DNA of 64,000 nucleotides, taken from positions 48,794 to 112,793 of the forward strand of contig CALVDG010000004.1 of NCBI GenBank assembly GCA_944326255.1, in the 5' to 3' direction. Both the position numbers and the translations under genes were made by a program. Numbering within the stretch: the first letter of the stretch is position 1; the number at the start of each line of letters is the position of its first letter. Source of the DNA: an uncultured Bacteroidales bacterium (lineage in GTDB: Bacteria > Bacteroidota > Bacteroidia > Bacteroidales > UBA932). The notes below the pieces were generated by a model. It saw only the letters and a list, made by a program, of their open reading frames with translations. It did no database searches and was not told the origin of the DNA. This document shows, one piece after another, positions 7,323-15,145 of the stretch.

Positions 7323-7898
7323 CTATCCGAGCAGTCCGTCGACGGCATTCCAGTCTACAAGACTCCACCATGCGTTGAGGTAGTCAGCCCTGCGGTTGCG
7401 GTAATCGATATAGTAGGCATGTTCCCATACATCCACAGTCAGCAGGGGACGCAATCCTTTGCGCATGGGATTGCCGGCGTTCGGTTCTGAGGCGATGGAG
7501 AGTCGTCCATCTCCGTCAGATACCAGCCAAGCCCATCCTGATCCGAAAAGTGATACGGCGGTCTGAGTGAACTGTGTCTTGAACTCTTCAAAACTCCCGA
7601 AGGCTTTCTCTATGGCTTTCAACAGCCTTTGAGGAATCTCCGGCTGTGACGGGGTAAGACCTTTGAAGAAGAAAGTGTGGTTCCAGGTCTGGGCGGCGTT
7701 GTTGAGAATGCCGCCGTCGGCCTTCATGATGATCTCCTCCAGGGAGGAGTCTTCAAAGGGCGTTCCCTGAATCAGTCTGTTCAGATTGTCGATGTAGGTC
7801 TGCAGGTGTTTTCCATAATGGAATTCCAATGTCTCGCGGCTCATTGCCGGTTCCAGTGCCTCAAGCGCGTAGGGCAGTTCTGGTAATAGATGTTTCAT
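7323..7898 (-). CDS. sodB: Superoxide dismutase (Fe/Mn family)
   Basis: Encodes a 191-aa cytoplasmic superoxide dismutase converting superoxide to oxygen and hydrogen peroxide. Metal ligands are visible: His27 in LEFHYGKH, the second His in AQTWNHTFFF, and Asp and His in DVWEHAYYIDY. Gln in the NNAAQTWNH segment is the position typical of iron-type or cambialistic enzymes. The length is normal (about 190-200 aa) and the start ATG is unambiguous. It stands alone between tRNA-Ala and a repeat-rich spacer. No clear promoter box or terminator is seen. In an anaerobe this is oxidative-stress defence. Confidence 0.96.
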   Translation of the reverse strand: MKHLLPELPYALEALEPAMSRETLEFHYGKHLQTYIDNLNRLIQGTPFEDSSLEEIIMKADGGILNNAAQTWNHTFFFKGLTPSQPEIPQRLLKAIEKAFGSFEEFKTQFTQTAVSLFGSGWAWLVSDGDGRLSIASEPNAGNPMRKGLRPLLTVDVWEHAYYIDYRNRRADYLNAWWSLVDWNAVDGLLG

Positions 7899-7988
7899 GA
7901 TACTAAATGGTTAAGTGCATTAATGATATCCCAAGATACGGACAATCTTCCGGCTTTCCAAGAAAAATCAGGTATTTATTACATTATC

Positions 7989-8032
7989 GGGGAAAGAGAA
8001 CCGTTTTCGCCGAAAAACCCGGCACTTTCCCC
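7989..8032. repeat. 44-bp palindromic intergenic repeat, copy A
   Basis: Arms GGGGAAAG / CTTTCCCC enclose a middle reading (A/T)GAACCGTTTTCGC and CCCGGCA. 40 of 44 positions match copy B at 8449-8492. It lies in the 617-bp gene-free spacer between sodB and folA. Confidence 0.6.
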
Positions 8033-8074
8033 GCACCCCATTCACACCCTTTAAGAACCTGACAGCATAGACTC

Positions 8075-8183
8075 TATGAAAATTCCAGCAACGAGAAAAG
8101 ACTAGCCGCCCTCGGCTCTAGAGGGAGGGGCCCGCCGCAAAGCGGTGGGAGGGCCTGGTCTTTTCGACTGCTGGATTTTCATA
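8075..8183. repeat. Long imperfect inverted repeat with nested hairpins
   Basis: Two arms of about 30 nt (TATGAAAATTCCAGCA on the left, TGCTGGATTTTCATA on the right, extended inward by GAAAAGAC / GTCTTTTC) enclose two GC-rich hairpins: CCCTC...GAGGG, and CCGC-AAA-GCGG inside CCC...GGG. It looks like a small non-autonomous palindromic element or a structured RNA. The motif GGTCTTTTCGAC recurs in the hairpin at 53684-53735. No coding potential is evident. Confidence 0.45.
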
Positions 8184-8448
8184 AGAACACCACACAGGGG
8201 AAAGTGTCGTTTCCCCAAAGGCTGGCTTAATAAGAACTTAGAACTTTTACAATGTCCAACACACCGCTCAAATGTATTGTGCTGATTATTAGGCGCATAC
8301 AATCTGGCGATTTGCTGGACTGCCCGCTTTTAGCCATAAAAACGCCATTTCACCCCAAGTCCAGCAGATGCTTTTTTTCAGAGTGCCTGTATACTAAGCA
8401 CTTCCCAAAGCAGGCCCTGCTGGACCTCCTCAGAAGTCTCATGCCGCG

Positions 8449-8492
8449 GGGGAAAGTGAACCGTTTTCGCGGAAATTCCCGGCACTTTCCCC
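8449..8492. repeat. 44-bp palindromic intergenic repeat, copy B
   Basis: Arms GGGGAAAGTG / CACTTTCCCC. Near-identical to copy A; a degenerate third copy is on the other strand at 53766-53796. The rest of this spacer (8184-8448) holds smaller hairpins such as TGCTGGACT...AGTCCAGCA (about 8313-8366) and no supportable gene. Confidence 0.6.
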
Positions 8493-8515
8493 GGGGGTGA
8501 GTATTCCTTTATTCC

Positions 8516-9019
8516 TTAACGCCTGACGTAGGTTACAAATGAATAGTCATAGCCGGAGCGGTCATCGTGCCGGAGCTCTGAGCGCGTCATCTCCTTCCAG
8601 ACAGCCGGGTCTATCTGAGGGAAAAACACCTCGGCATCATCTATTACGGCCTCCACTTCGGTGATGTAAAGCCTCTCCGCCAAAGGCATGGCCTGACGGT
8701 ACAGCTGTCCGCCGCCTATGACGAACACCTCCTCAGAGCCGGGACCCGAGGACTGAGCCAGCGCTATACCATCCTCCACAGAGGCGCAGAATTCAGCAGC
8801 ACAGCCCTCCGGAGCCGGATGACGGCTGCTCACCACTATATTTTTCCTGCCCGGCAAAGGTCTCTCCCCAAGCGAAAGCCAGGTATTGTATCCCATAACG
8901 ACAGGATGACCGTAAGTAACCTGCTTGAAGTATTTCAAGTCCCCGGAAATATGCCAGGGCATCTTGTTGCCGCGTCCTATAGCGTTATTACGGGCTTTTG
9001 CAACTATAAGCGATATCAT
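8516..9019 (-). CDS. folA: Dihydrofolate reductase
   Basis: Encodes a 167-aa enzyme reducing dihydrofolate to tetrahydrofolate with NADPH. The N-terminus ISLIVAKARNNAIGRGNKMPWHI carries the Met20-loop region and the Trp; the acidic residue follows in SGDLKYFK. VVMGYNTWLSLG is the conserved nucleotide-binding segment, GRKNIVVSSR follows, and a GGGQLY glycine motif completes the NADPH site. Normal length. It lies 26 bp downstream of thyA on the same strand, the usual pairing, because thymidylate synthase produces the dihydrofolate that this enzyme recycles. Confidence 0.96.
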   Translation of the reverse strand: MISLIVAKARNNAIGRGNKMPWHISGDLKYFKQVTYGHPVVMGYNTWLSLGERPLPGRKNIVVSSRHPAPEGCAAEFCASVEDGIALAQSSGPGSEEVFVIGGGQLYRQAMPLAERLYITEVEAVIDDAEVFFPQIDPAVWKEMTRSELRHDDRSGYDYSFVTYVRR

Positions 9020-9045
9020 AGCCTTTTCTCTTAAACCAACATATA

Positions 9046-9840
9046 TCAGACTGCTACGGGAGCCTTGATGGCCGGCCAGGGATCGTAGCCCTCCAGAGTA
9101 AAGTCGGGATAGTCGAAATCAAATACCGAGCGTACATCCGGATTGAGTCTCATCACTGGCAGCTGTCTCGGTGTACGGGAAAGCTGCTCGCGCACCTGGT
9201 CGAAATGGTTGAGGTAGATGTGCACGTCCCCGAACGTATGCACGAAGTCTCCGGGAGTATAGCCGCACTCCTGGGCCACCATCATGGTCAGCAAGGCATA
9301 CGAGGCGATGTTGAACGGCACTCCCAGAAAGACATCAGCGCTGCGCTGGTAGAGCTGGCAGGAGAGCCGCCCGTCCGCCACGTAGAACTGGAAGAGGGTG
9401 TGGCATGGCGGCAGGGCCATCCGTTCCACCTCTGCTGGATTCCAGGCCGATACGATGTGACGGCGGGAGTCAGGATTGCGTTTGAGAGAATCCAGTACCT
9501 GAGAGAGCTGGTCGATGGTACGTCCGTCGGGAGCGGGCCAGGAACGCCACTGATGACCGTAGACAGGTCCCAGGTCTCCGTTCGCATCGGCCCATTCGTC
9601 CCAGATGGTCACCTTATGGTCATGCAGGTATTTGATATTGGTATCCCCCTTGATAAACCACAGCAATTCGTATATAATCGAGCGCAGATGGACTTTCTTC
9701 GTAGTCAGAAGGGGGAAACCCTCCGAAAGGTCAAATCTCATCTGATAGCCGAAAACGGACTTTGTGCCGGTACCCGTCCGGTCGGACTTGACATGTCCGT
9801 TATCCATGATATGCTGCAAAAGCTCCAGATACTGTTTCAT
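9046..9840 (-). CDS. thyA: Thymidylate synthase
   Basis: Encodes a 264-aa ThyA that methylates dUMP to dTMP with methylenetetrahydrofolate. The length equals the classical enterobacterial enzyme. The catalytic Cys is residue 146 in [22 protein letters not shown] binds phosphate, [20 protein letters not shown] carries the dUMP-binding Arg/Asp/Asn residues, and the C-terminus ends in KAPVAV. It is the first gene of a thyA-folA operon. A TATCTTTG -7 box on the minus strand (9862-9869) lies 21 nt before the ATG. Confidence 0.97.
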   Translation of the reverse strand: MKQYLELLQHIMDNGHVKSDRTGTGTKSVFGYQMRFDLSEGFPLLTTKKVHLRSIIYELLWFIKGDTNIKYLHDHKVTIWDEWADANGDLGPVYGHQWRSWPAPDGRTIDQLSQVLDSLKRNPDSRRHIVSAWNPAEVERMALPPCHTLFQFYVADGRLSCQLYQRSADVFLGVPFNIASYALLTMMVAQECGYTPGDFVHTFGDVHIYLNHFDQVREQLSRTPRQLPVMRLNPDVRSVFDFDYPDFTLEGYDPWPAIKAPVAV

Positions 9841-9861
9841 GAGAAAATTCTAAAGTTCCTT

Positions 9862-9869
9862 CAAAGATA
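9862..9869 (-). promoter_or_regulatory. -7 box (TATCTTTG) of thyA-folA
   Basis: TAnnTTTG match, 21 nt before the thyA ATG, the same gap as at several other genes here. Confidence 0.5.
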
Positions 9870-9896
9870 GGCAATTTCTTTGAAAACGCCACTTCT

Positions 9897-9959
9897 CCGG
9901 CCAAGTGCCACATCAATTTCCGGCCAAGTGCCACATCAATTTCCGGCCAAGTGCCACAA
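9897..9959. repeat. 23-bp tandem direct repeat (about 2.7 units) upstream of a DUF4143 ATPase
   Basis: Units start at 9897, 9920 and 9943. Each begins CCGGCCAAGTGCCACA, and the first two continue TCAATTT without a mismatch. The array ends 68 bp before the ATPase start, just upstream of its promoter box. The other DUF4143 ATPase gene is also preceded by a tandem array (22-bp period, 59229-59306) of different sequence. An alternative is a relic of a transposon terminus with multiple repeats (IS21-like), but no transposase gene is in the window. Confidence 0.75.
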
Positions 9960-9998
9960 TGAATATTGTTAATATTTTGAAATTCAAAATATTATCTT

Positions 9999-10006
9999 TA
10001 TTTTTG
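9999..10006 (+). promoter_or_regulatory. -7 box (TATTTTTG) of the DUF4143 ATPase gene
   Basis: TAnnTTTG match 20 nt before the ATG, downstream of the 23-bp array. Confidence 0.5.
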
Positions 10007-10026
10007 CTTCCACTAATTCTAAACAC

Positions 10027-11307
10027 ATGAATGATTATAAACCCAGAGTTGCCGACAGCCGTCTTACCGACCTTCTGGACGCTATGGGCGCAGTCCTGAT
10101 AGAAGGCCCGAAATACTGCGGCAAGACTACCCTTGCCGAACAGCATTCCGGCAGCATCCTGTATATGGCCGATCCCGAGATCAGGGAACAGAATATCACC
10201 ATGGCCCAGACCAATATCAGCAGGCTTCTTCAAGGGACTGCACCGAGGCTCATAGATGAATGGCAGATAGCCCCACAACTCTGGGACGCGGTCAGAAATG
10301 AAGTGGATAAAAGAAAAGACGACGGACAATTTATACTGACAGGCTCGGCTGTACCGCCGAAAACCGAAGAGATCTTTCATACCGGTACGGGCAGGATAGC
10401 GTGGCTGAGACTACGGACGATGAGTCTTTGGGAATCCATGGAGTCCACAGGTGATGTCAGTCTCGGAGCACTGTTCAGATCTGCCGACACTGTAGACGGA
10501 GCAAGTAATCTGGACATAGAACAGCTGGCATATATTATCTGCCGGGGCGGCTGGCCGAAGGCAGTACTGAAAAAAAGCCGGAAAGCCGCCTTGATACAGG
10601 CTGAGGAATATTTCGAGACTGTAACACGGTTTGATATCTCCAGGGTGGACGATGTGGAGCGCGACCCTGAGACGGCACGGCGTCTCATGCGGTCCTACGC
10701 CCGCAATCAGGGCAGCCAGGCCAGTGCCGGTACAATACTGGCCGACCTGAAGGCCCATGAGGGCGACACTGTCAATGAAAACACTGTCTATTCCTATATC
10801 AAAGCCCTGAAGAAGATTTTCGTAATAGAAGACTCGCTCGCATGGAATCCCAACCTCCGCAGCAAGACCGCTGTACGTACTTCGGATACACGTTATTTCA
10901 CCGATCCGTCCATTGCCACAGCCGCTCTGGGCCTCGGTCCGGAAGATCTTCTCAACGACCTCAATACTTTCGGGCTGCTGTTCGAGACACTGTGCATCAG
11001 AGATCTTAGAGTATATGCAGAGGCTATTGGAGGAAAAATATATCACTACAGAGACAAGAACAACCTTGAATGTGATGCCGTCATACACCTTAAGAACGGC
11101 AGATACGGCCTCGTAGAGATTAAACTCGGAGGCCACGACCTCATAGAGGAAGGAGCTGCGACTTTATCTGCTCTGGCAAATAAAATAGATACAGTCAAAA
11201 TGCCTGCCCCGGCATTTATGATGATTCTGACCGGCACAGGCCAATATGCCTATAAACGTCCGAAAGACGGCATCCTAGTCGTACCTGTCGGATGCCTGAG
11301 AGACTGA
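10027..11307 (+). CDS. AAA-family ATPase with DUF4143 C-terminus (copy 1)
   Basis: Encodes a 426-aa ATP-binding protein of the AAA_14/DUF4143 type common in Bacteroidota. Walker A GPKYCGKTT is at about residues 28-36, the Walker B-like LIDEWQIAP at about 76-84, and a sensor-like FILTGSAVPP near 104. The C-terminal DUF4143 part includes a nuclease-like fold signature LECDAVIH...GLVEIKLGG. The role is not established for the family; an orphan NTPase, possibly nucleic-acid or defence related, is a guess. The last 33 bp overlap the convergent EEP gene. Another member, 59338-60525, is divergent in sequence but has the same domain order and also a repeat array upstream. Confidence 0.85.
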   Translation: MNDYKPRVADSRLTDLLDAMGAVLIEGPKYCGKTTLAEQHSGSILYMADPEIREQNITMAQTNISRLLQGTAPRLIDEWQIAPQLWDAVRNEVDKRKDDGQFILTGSAVPPKTEEIFHTGTGRIAWLRLRTMSLWESMESTGDVSLGALFRSADTVDGASNLDIEQLAYIICRGGWPKAVLKKSRKAALIQAEEYFETVTRFDISRVDDVERDPETARRLMRSYARNQGSQASAGTILADLKAHEGDTVNENTVYSYIKALKKIFVIEDSLAWNPNLRSKTAVRTSDTRYFTDPSIATAALGLGPEDLLNDLNTFGLLFETLCIRDLRVYAEAIGGKIYHYRDKNNLECDAVIHLKNGRYGLVEIKLGGHDLIEEGAATLSALANKIDTVKMPAPAFMMILTGTGQYAYKRPKDGILVVPVGCLRD

Positions 11308-12273
11308 GGGCAGCAGGAGAACTATGGGCAGATGGTCACTGGCACCGCCGTGCCACATGGGACCGTAGTAGGAACGGAGAGGCTTGACACCTAAGAACTT
11401 GTCATCTTCCTCAAGCAGCATAGAATGAGAATATATCTCCATCACGGCCTCCCCGACAGCGGGGCTTACTAAGAAATGATCGATCAGCTCCCATTTCCCG
11501 TTGTATTTCAGAGTCCCCTCCCCTCTCCTGTGCAGGCTCATCGCCAAATTGACAAGGCCGGTACCAGAAGTCAGGGACAGCACAGGCGGAGCTTCCGGAA
11601 TATCATTGAAGTCTCCTGTAATAACCACGGCCGGTAACTCCCCGGAAAGACTGTCCCTCAGCCCAAGCACGGCCCGGCGCAGAGTATCCGAGGCCGCCTG
11701 CCGGAAAGGCCGGGTGTACTCATCCCCGCCGAACTTTGAAGGCCAGTGATTGACAAATACATGAACGGTCTCCCCTGTCCCGGTCAGCACGCCCGCAACA
11801 TAAAGAATATCCCTTGTGGGCCTGTCTCCACCTGTCAGCACTCCCAGCGTCCTGACATCCAGCACCCGGAAGCTGTCCTGCCTGTAGATCAGAGCCACGT
11901 CTATCCCCCGGCGGTCCGGCGAGTCACGGTGTACTATATCGTATCCGAGCTTGGCCAGCGGGGTCCGCTCGACCAACTGACGCAGCACCATACGGTTCTC
12001 AACCTCGGCAAAGGCCGCCAGGACAGGAAAATCTCCGTACCGGTCATGCATGGACAGCAGTGCCTTGGCTATCATGTTGCGCTTGTCCAGGAACTTGCTC
12101 CACGTCCAGTGCCTGTAGCCGCCAGGGGTAAACTCCTCGTCCACGGTAAGGCTGTCATCAAAGGGATCAAAATAATTCTCCAGATTCCAGAAAATCATAT
12201 AGGGCCGCTGCCAGGCGCACGCGGTTGCGGTCAGAAATACCGCAAATATCATCACAATTATCCTTCGCCTCAT
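11275..12273 (-). CDS. Exported endonuclease/exonuclease/phosphatase-family protein
   Basis: Encodes a 332-aa EEP-superfamily protein with a signal peptide (RRRIIVMIFAVFL). Visible active-site elements: FWNLENYFD, AEVENR (metal-binding Glu), FVNHWPSK (His), TGDFNDIPE (Asp/Asn) and GGASDHLPI (catalytic Asp-His). It probably cleaves phosphodiester or phosphomonoester bonds outside the cytoplasm; the substrate is unknown. The start MRRRIIV is preferred because it lies 20 nt from the TATGTTTG box, the spacing seen at several neighbours; ATGs at 12282 and 12300 are also in frame. The 3' end overlaps the convergent ATPase gene by 33 bp. Confidence 0.88.
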   Translation of the reverse strand: MRRRIIVMIFAVFLTATACAWQRPYMIFWNLENYFDPFDDSLTVDEEFTPGGYRHWTWSKFLDKRNMIAKALLSMHDRYGDFPVLAAFAEVENRMVLRQLVERTPLAKLGYDIVHRDSPDRRGIDVALIYRQDSFRVLDVRTLGVLTGGDRPTRDILYVAGVLTGTGETVHVFVNHWPSKFGGDEYTRPFRQAASDTLRRAVLGLRDSLSGELPAVVITGDFNDIPEAPPVLSLTSGTGLVNLAMSLHRRGEGTLKYNGKWELIDHFLVSPAVGEAVMEIYSHSMLLEEDDKFLGVKPLRSYYGPMWHGGASDHLPIVLLLPSVSQASDRYD

Positions 12274-12293
12274 ATCATACATGAATTTGGATA

Positions 12294-12301
12294 CAAACAT
12301 A
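12294..12301 (-). promoter_or_regulatory. -7 box (TATGTTTG) of the EEP gene
   Basis: TAnnTTTG match on the minus strand, 20 nt from the ATG at 12273. It sits next to the terminator of ppiD. Confidence 0.45.
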
Positions 12302-12303
12302 CG

Positions 12304-12337
12304 AAAAACAGCCGGTCCCACAAAGTGAAACCGGCTG
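12304..12337 (-). terminator. Rho-independent terminator after ppiD
   Basis: On the minus strand CAGCCGGT...ACCGGCTG encloses a 13-nt loop and is followed by TTTTT. It lies 22 bp after the ppiD stop, ending the mfd-to-ppiD run. Confidence 0.75.
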
Positions 12338-12359
12338 CTATATCGGAAAGCCCGCTCTC

Positions 12360-14453
12360 CTAGAAGAATCTGGCTCTGTTGTCCACAATCTTGGCCCTTT
12401 CTGTGAAGATGGCGGGAAGGTTGTTGATCTGATAGCTCTCTACCTGAGCTGCCTTGATCTTGGCATCATCCTCGGTATAGAAAGCACCAGTCTCGCGGTT
12501 GTCCACCTGAAGCACATATACTCCGATGTTGCCTGCCACAGGACCGGCTATCACACCGGGCTCTGCACCGGCCACAGCACCTATAAATGCAGGCTCATTA
12601 GAGTTGCCGCTCATAGAGCCGAAAGTAATACCGGTCTTCGTGCTCACTGTCTGGCCGAGAGTATCGGCTATCACATTGATGTCGGTAAGTCCGGCTATCT
12701 TGTCAGCCACCTCATTCCGGACTTTCTCCGCCCTCTTCTCATTGGTCAGACGATACCTGATAGAAGAGGCCACTGTATTTACAGGAGTATATCCCTCTTC
12801 ATGTATCTGCTTGAGAGCAACCACGAAATAGATGTCGTTATTGACAGTAATGATGGGAGATACGTCACCCTCCTTGGTCTTGTCGTCATAGATCCAGCGG
12901 ATAACCTCCCTGACATCGTCGTACCTTGACAGCTGACGCGCACTCTCTGCGACTCTGTTGGCAGGGATGACGGGAAGATCCTCTTCCATGGTTATCTTGT
13001 CAAAGTTCTCTATCTTACCCTCGCAGCGTGAGGCCAGATCATTGGCCTGAGCATAGAAGTCCTGGAATGTCTCCTTGCTCGGAAGAGCCTCCTTGGAAAG
13101 GATAGCAAGCTGTACCTTCTTCATCGGAGCCGTCCTGTCTGTAACGGTAACGATGTGCAGACCGTAGTCCGTCTCCATCCTGGCTATCGCACCGGGCCTC
13201 ATGGTCAGGACATCCTGCATTCCGGGAATCATCGAAGTCTGGGTCATCCAGCCTATGTCACCGGGATTGGCCACATTGGGATTCTGATCCAGGGAGAAAC
13301 GGGATGCCAGGTCAGAAAAGTCTCCGCCGTGATTCAGCACGTTGAGCAGACTGTCGGCCAGAGCTCCGTCCTCAAATGAGAGAAGGATGTGGCGCACATA
13401 CGCAGAGTCAGACATTGTCTTGACATCATTGACGCGGGCCGCATAGAAGGTATTCTCTTTCTGGAATACGGGGAGCACCTTGGGATTGCGGCTGAATGCA
13501 AACTCGTCCACCTCGGGGAACTGACCTGCAAGCTCGCCTTCCTTATAGTAGTAATCCTGAAGAGGAGTATCGGAGTTGAACGAGAGGAATGCCTTGAGAT
13601 TGTCCGTAGCCGCGAACTCATCGTACAGAGAGTTTATCTCTTCCTCGGCAGCCTTGATATCGGCCTCGGAAGGCACTACCTCATAAGCCACAAACTCCAC
13701 ATCACGCGAAGCACTCTGACGGTAGTTGTCCTTATGGGCATTGTAATAGTCCTGTACCTCTCTGTCGGAGACCTTGATGGTAGTATCACGCTGGAAACCG
13801 AAAGGTACGAGCACGAATTCGGCATCGGAAGAAGTATTGTTCTCCTCTATCTGTCTGCGAAGCTCCACGGGTGTGATAATATCGCTGGCTGCAATCAGGG
13901 AAGTATATTTGGTAAAATACTGCTGCGAGGTCATGTTCTGCTGCAGGAAACTCCAGTAAGCGGCCAGATTGCCGGAAGCGTCTCCGGGAATGGCATGTAT
14001 GAAATCCAGAAGCTTAGTCCTGCTGAACTCACCGGTAGCATCGAGGAAAACGGGATCCTGCTGCAGTATCGGGGAGATCTCCTTTCCCTGACTGAGATCC
14101 ACAAGCTCGTCGTCTCCTACCTTGATTCCGGCTTTCTGAATCTGAGGTATCACATACCACTCGGATATCAGATTCTGCCATGCCGACTCATTTATGGCCC
14201 GCATTGCCTCCTCCGATACGGACTGAGACCCGGTAGTAAGGGTATAGATATTGGTGTAATAGTCCACTTCTTTCTGGAACTCATTGTAACGCACCTTCTT
14301 TCCGTCTATCTTACCTACATCGTACTTGGATGAGAAGTAGCTGAGAGTTGTTTCCAGAGTACCTGGATCTATAATAAACGATAACAGCGCCACTGCGATG
14401 AGCACTGTAATAAGAACACCGAGCTTGACTCGTATTTTCTCTAAAACTGCCAT
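12360..14453 (-). CDS. ppiD: Membrane-anchored peptidyl-prolyl isomerase/chaperone (PpiD/SurA type)
   Basis: Encodes a 697-aa periplasmic folding factor. One N-terminal transmembrane anchor (about residues 11-28) is followed by a SurA-N-like helical chaperone region, then a parvulin domain around residues 350-440 (YVRHILLSF, FSLDQNPNVANPGDIGW, GLHIVTVTDRT), and a C-terminal region ending in a second isomerase-like fold. It is predicted to assist outer-membrane and secreted proteins. It is the last gene of a minus-strand run with lptC and an OMP, consistent with envelope assembly. The length is normal for Bacteroidota PpiD-like proteins. Confidence 0.92.
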   Translation of the reverse strand: MAVLEKIRVKLGVLITVLIAVALLSFIIDPGTLETTLSYFSSKYDVGKIDGKKVRYNEFQKEVDYYTNIYTLTTGSQSVSEEAMRAINESAWQNLISEWYVIPQIQKAGIKVGDDELVDLSQGKEISPILQQDPVFLDATGEFSRTKLLDFIHAIPGDASGNLAAYWSFLQQNMTSQQYFTKYTSLIAASDIITPVELRRQIEENNTSSDAEFVLVPFGFQRDTTIKVSDREVQDYYNAHKDNYRQSASRDVEFVAYEVVPSEADIKAAEEEINSLYDEFAATDNLKAFLSFNSDTPLQDYYYKEGELAGQFPEVDEFAFSRNPKVLPVFQKENTFYAARVNDVKTMSDSAYVRHILLSFEDGALADSLLNVLNHGGDFSDLASRFSLDQNPNVANPGDIGWMTQTSMIPGMQDVLTMRPGAIARMETDYGLHIVTVTDRTAPMKKVQLAILSKEALPSKETFQDFYAQANDLASRCEGKIENFDKITMEEDLPVIPANRVAESARQLSRYDDVREVIRWIYDDKTKEGDVSPIITVNNDIYFVVALKQIHEEGYTPVNTVASSIRYRLTNEKRAEKVRNEVADKIAGLTDINVIADTLGQTVSTKTGITFGSMSGNSNEPAFIGAVAGAEPGVIAGPVAGNIGVYVLQVDNRETGAFYTEDDAKIKAAQVESYQINNLPAIFTERAKIVDNRARFF

Positions 14454-14507
14454 TGTATATCTATTTATAACATTCTGAAAATAGGATGCGAAGATAGTAA
14501 TTTTATT

Positions 14508-15143
14508 TTATCTCCTTACACTGGGGCCGATAAAATTAACAGTATCCACGTATCCGGAGCCTGCTGAATCGTCCGACAGTATGCCGTAACTGTCAAAAGG
14601 ACGCAGCAGCTGGGCATCCCTGGCCATCTCGTCAGACTCCAGTCCATAACCCTGCATAAAACCCTGCGGTGATGACAGTCTGACGTAACAGTCAGTATAT
14701 ATCATCTTGTTCTCCCGGTCCCAATACAGTGTGTCCGTCTCTATCTTCTCTCCCTTTATATAATTGTTGATCACCACATTGCCATATGCAGACCACTGCT
14801 CCTTTCCATCGGTCACTGTATGCAGGGCCTCGTCGGAGACAATCCTGGTCTCCAAGAGTCCTTCCTCATTATATGCCAGAACACGGAATCCTTCCTTGAA
14901 CACTTCCCGGGAGTTGTCCTTGTCGCTCTCATACCTCTCCATCCTCTTGGCTTTAAGACGCATCTGGACCTGTCCGTTCTCTGTCTGGGCAGCATCCATG
15001 TCCAGGACTACCTGCGTGGGAGCCTCGGATATCTTGTCGGCATCGATATTCTTCAGCTTATTGCCGCATGATACGACAATGGCAGCAGCCGGAAAGACTG
15101 CCGCCATCATCATATATCTGTAAATTGCGCTTCTAAAGCCCAT
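14508..15143 (-). CDS. lptC: LPS export protein LptC
   Basis: Encodes a 211-aa lipoprotein-like LptC, the periplasmic bridge component that passes lipopolysaccharide from LptB2FG to LptA. The N-terminus is hydrophobic with a VSCG lipobox at about 24-27. The rest is beta-rich, including the typical AYGNVVINNY and ETDTLYWDRENKMIYTD segments of the LptC/OstA-like fold. It starts 2 nt after the stop of the TPR gene and is followed by ppiD, so it is probably co-transcribed with both. Confidence 0.88.
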   Translation of the reverse strand: MGFRSAIYRYMMMAAVFPAAAIVVSCGNKLKNIDADKISEAPTQVVLDMDAAQTENGQVQMRLKAKRMERYESDKDNSREVFKEGFRVLAYNEEGLLETRIVSDEALHTVTDGKEQWSAYGNVVINNYIKGEKIETDTLYWDRENKMIYTDCYVRLSSPQGFMQGYGLESDEMARDAQLLRPFDSYGILSDDSAGSGYVDTVNFIGPSVRR

Positions 15144-15145
15144 TA

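Noticed and set aside
8252..8500. 82-codon ORF between sodB and folA
   Set aside because: Runs through the palindromic repeat copy B and has no homology or start signal.
9897..9959. IS21-like transposon end
   Set aside because: Repeats of this sort occur at IS21 termini, but no istA/istB gene is present, thyA on one side and the ATPase promoter on the other are intact, and the second ATPase also has an array. Kept only as an alternative.
9897..9959. CRISPR array
   Set aside because: Units are contiguous with no variable spacers and no cas genes are present. The same applies to 59229-59306.
13389..14333. 314-codon plus-strand ORF opposite ppiD
   Set aside because: Mirror frame of ppiD.
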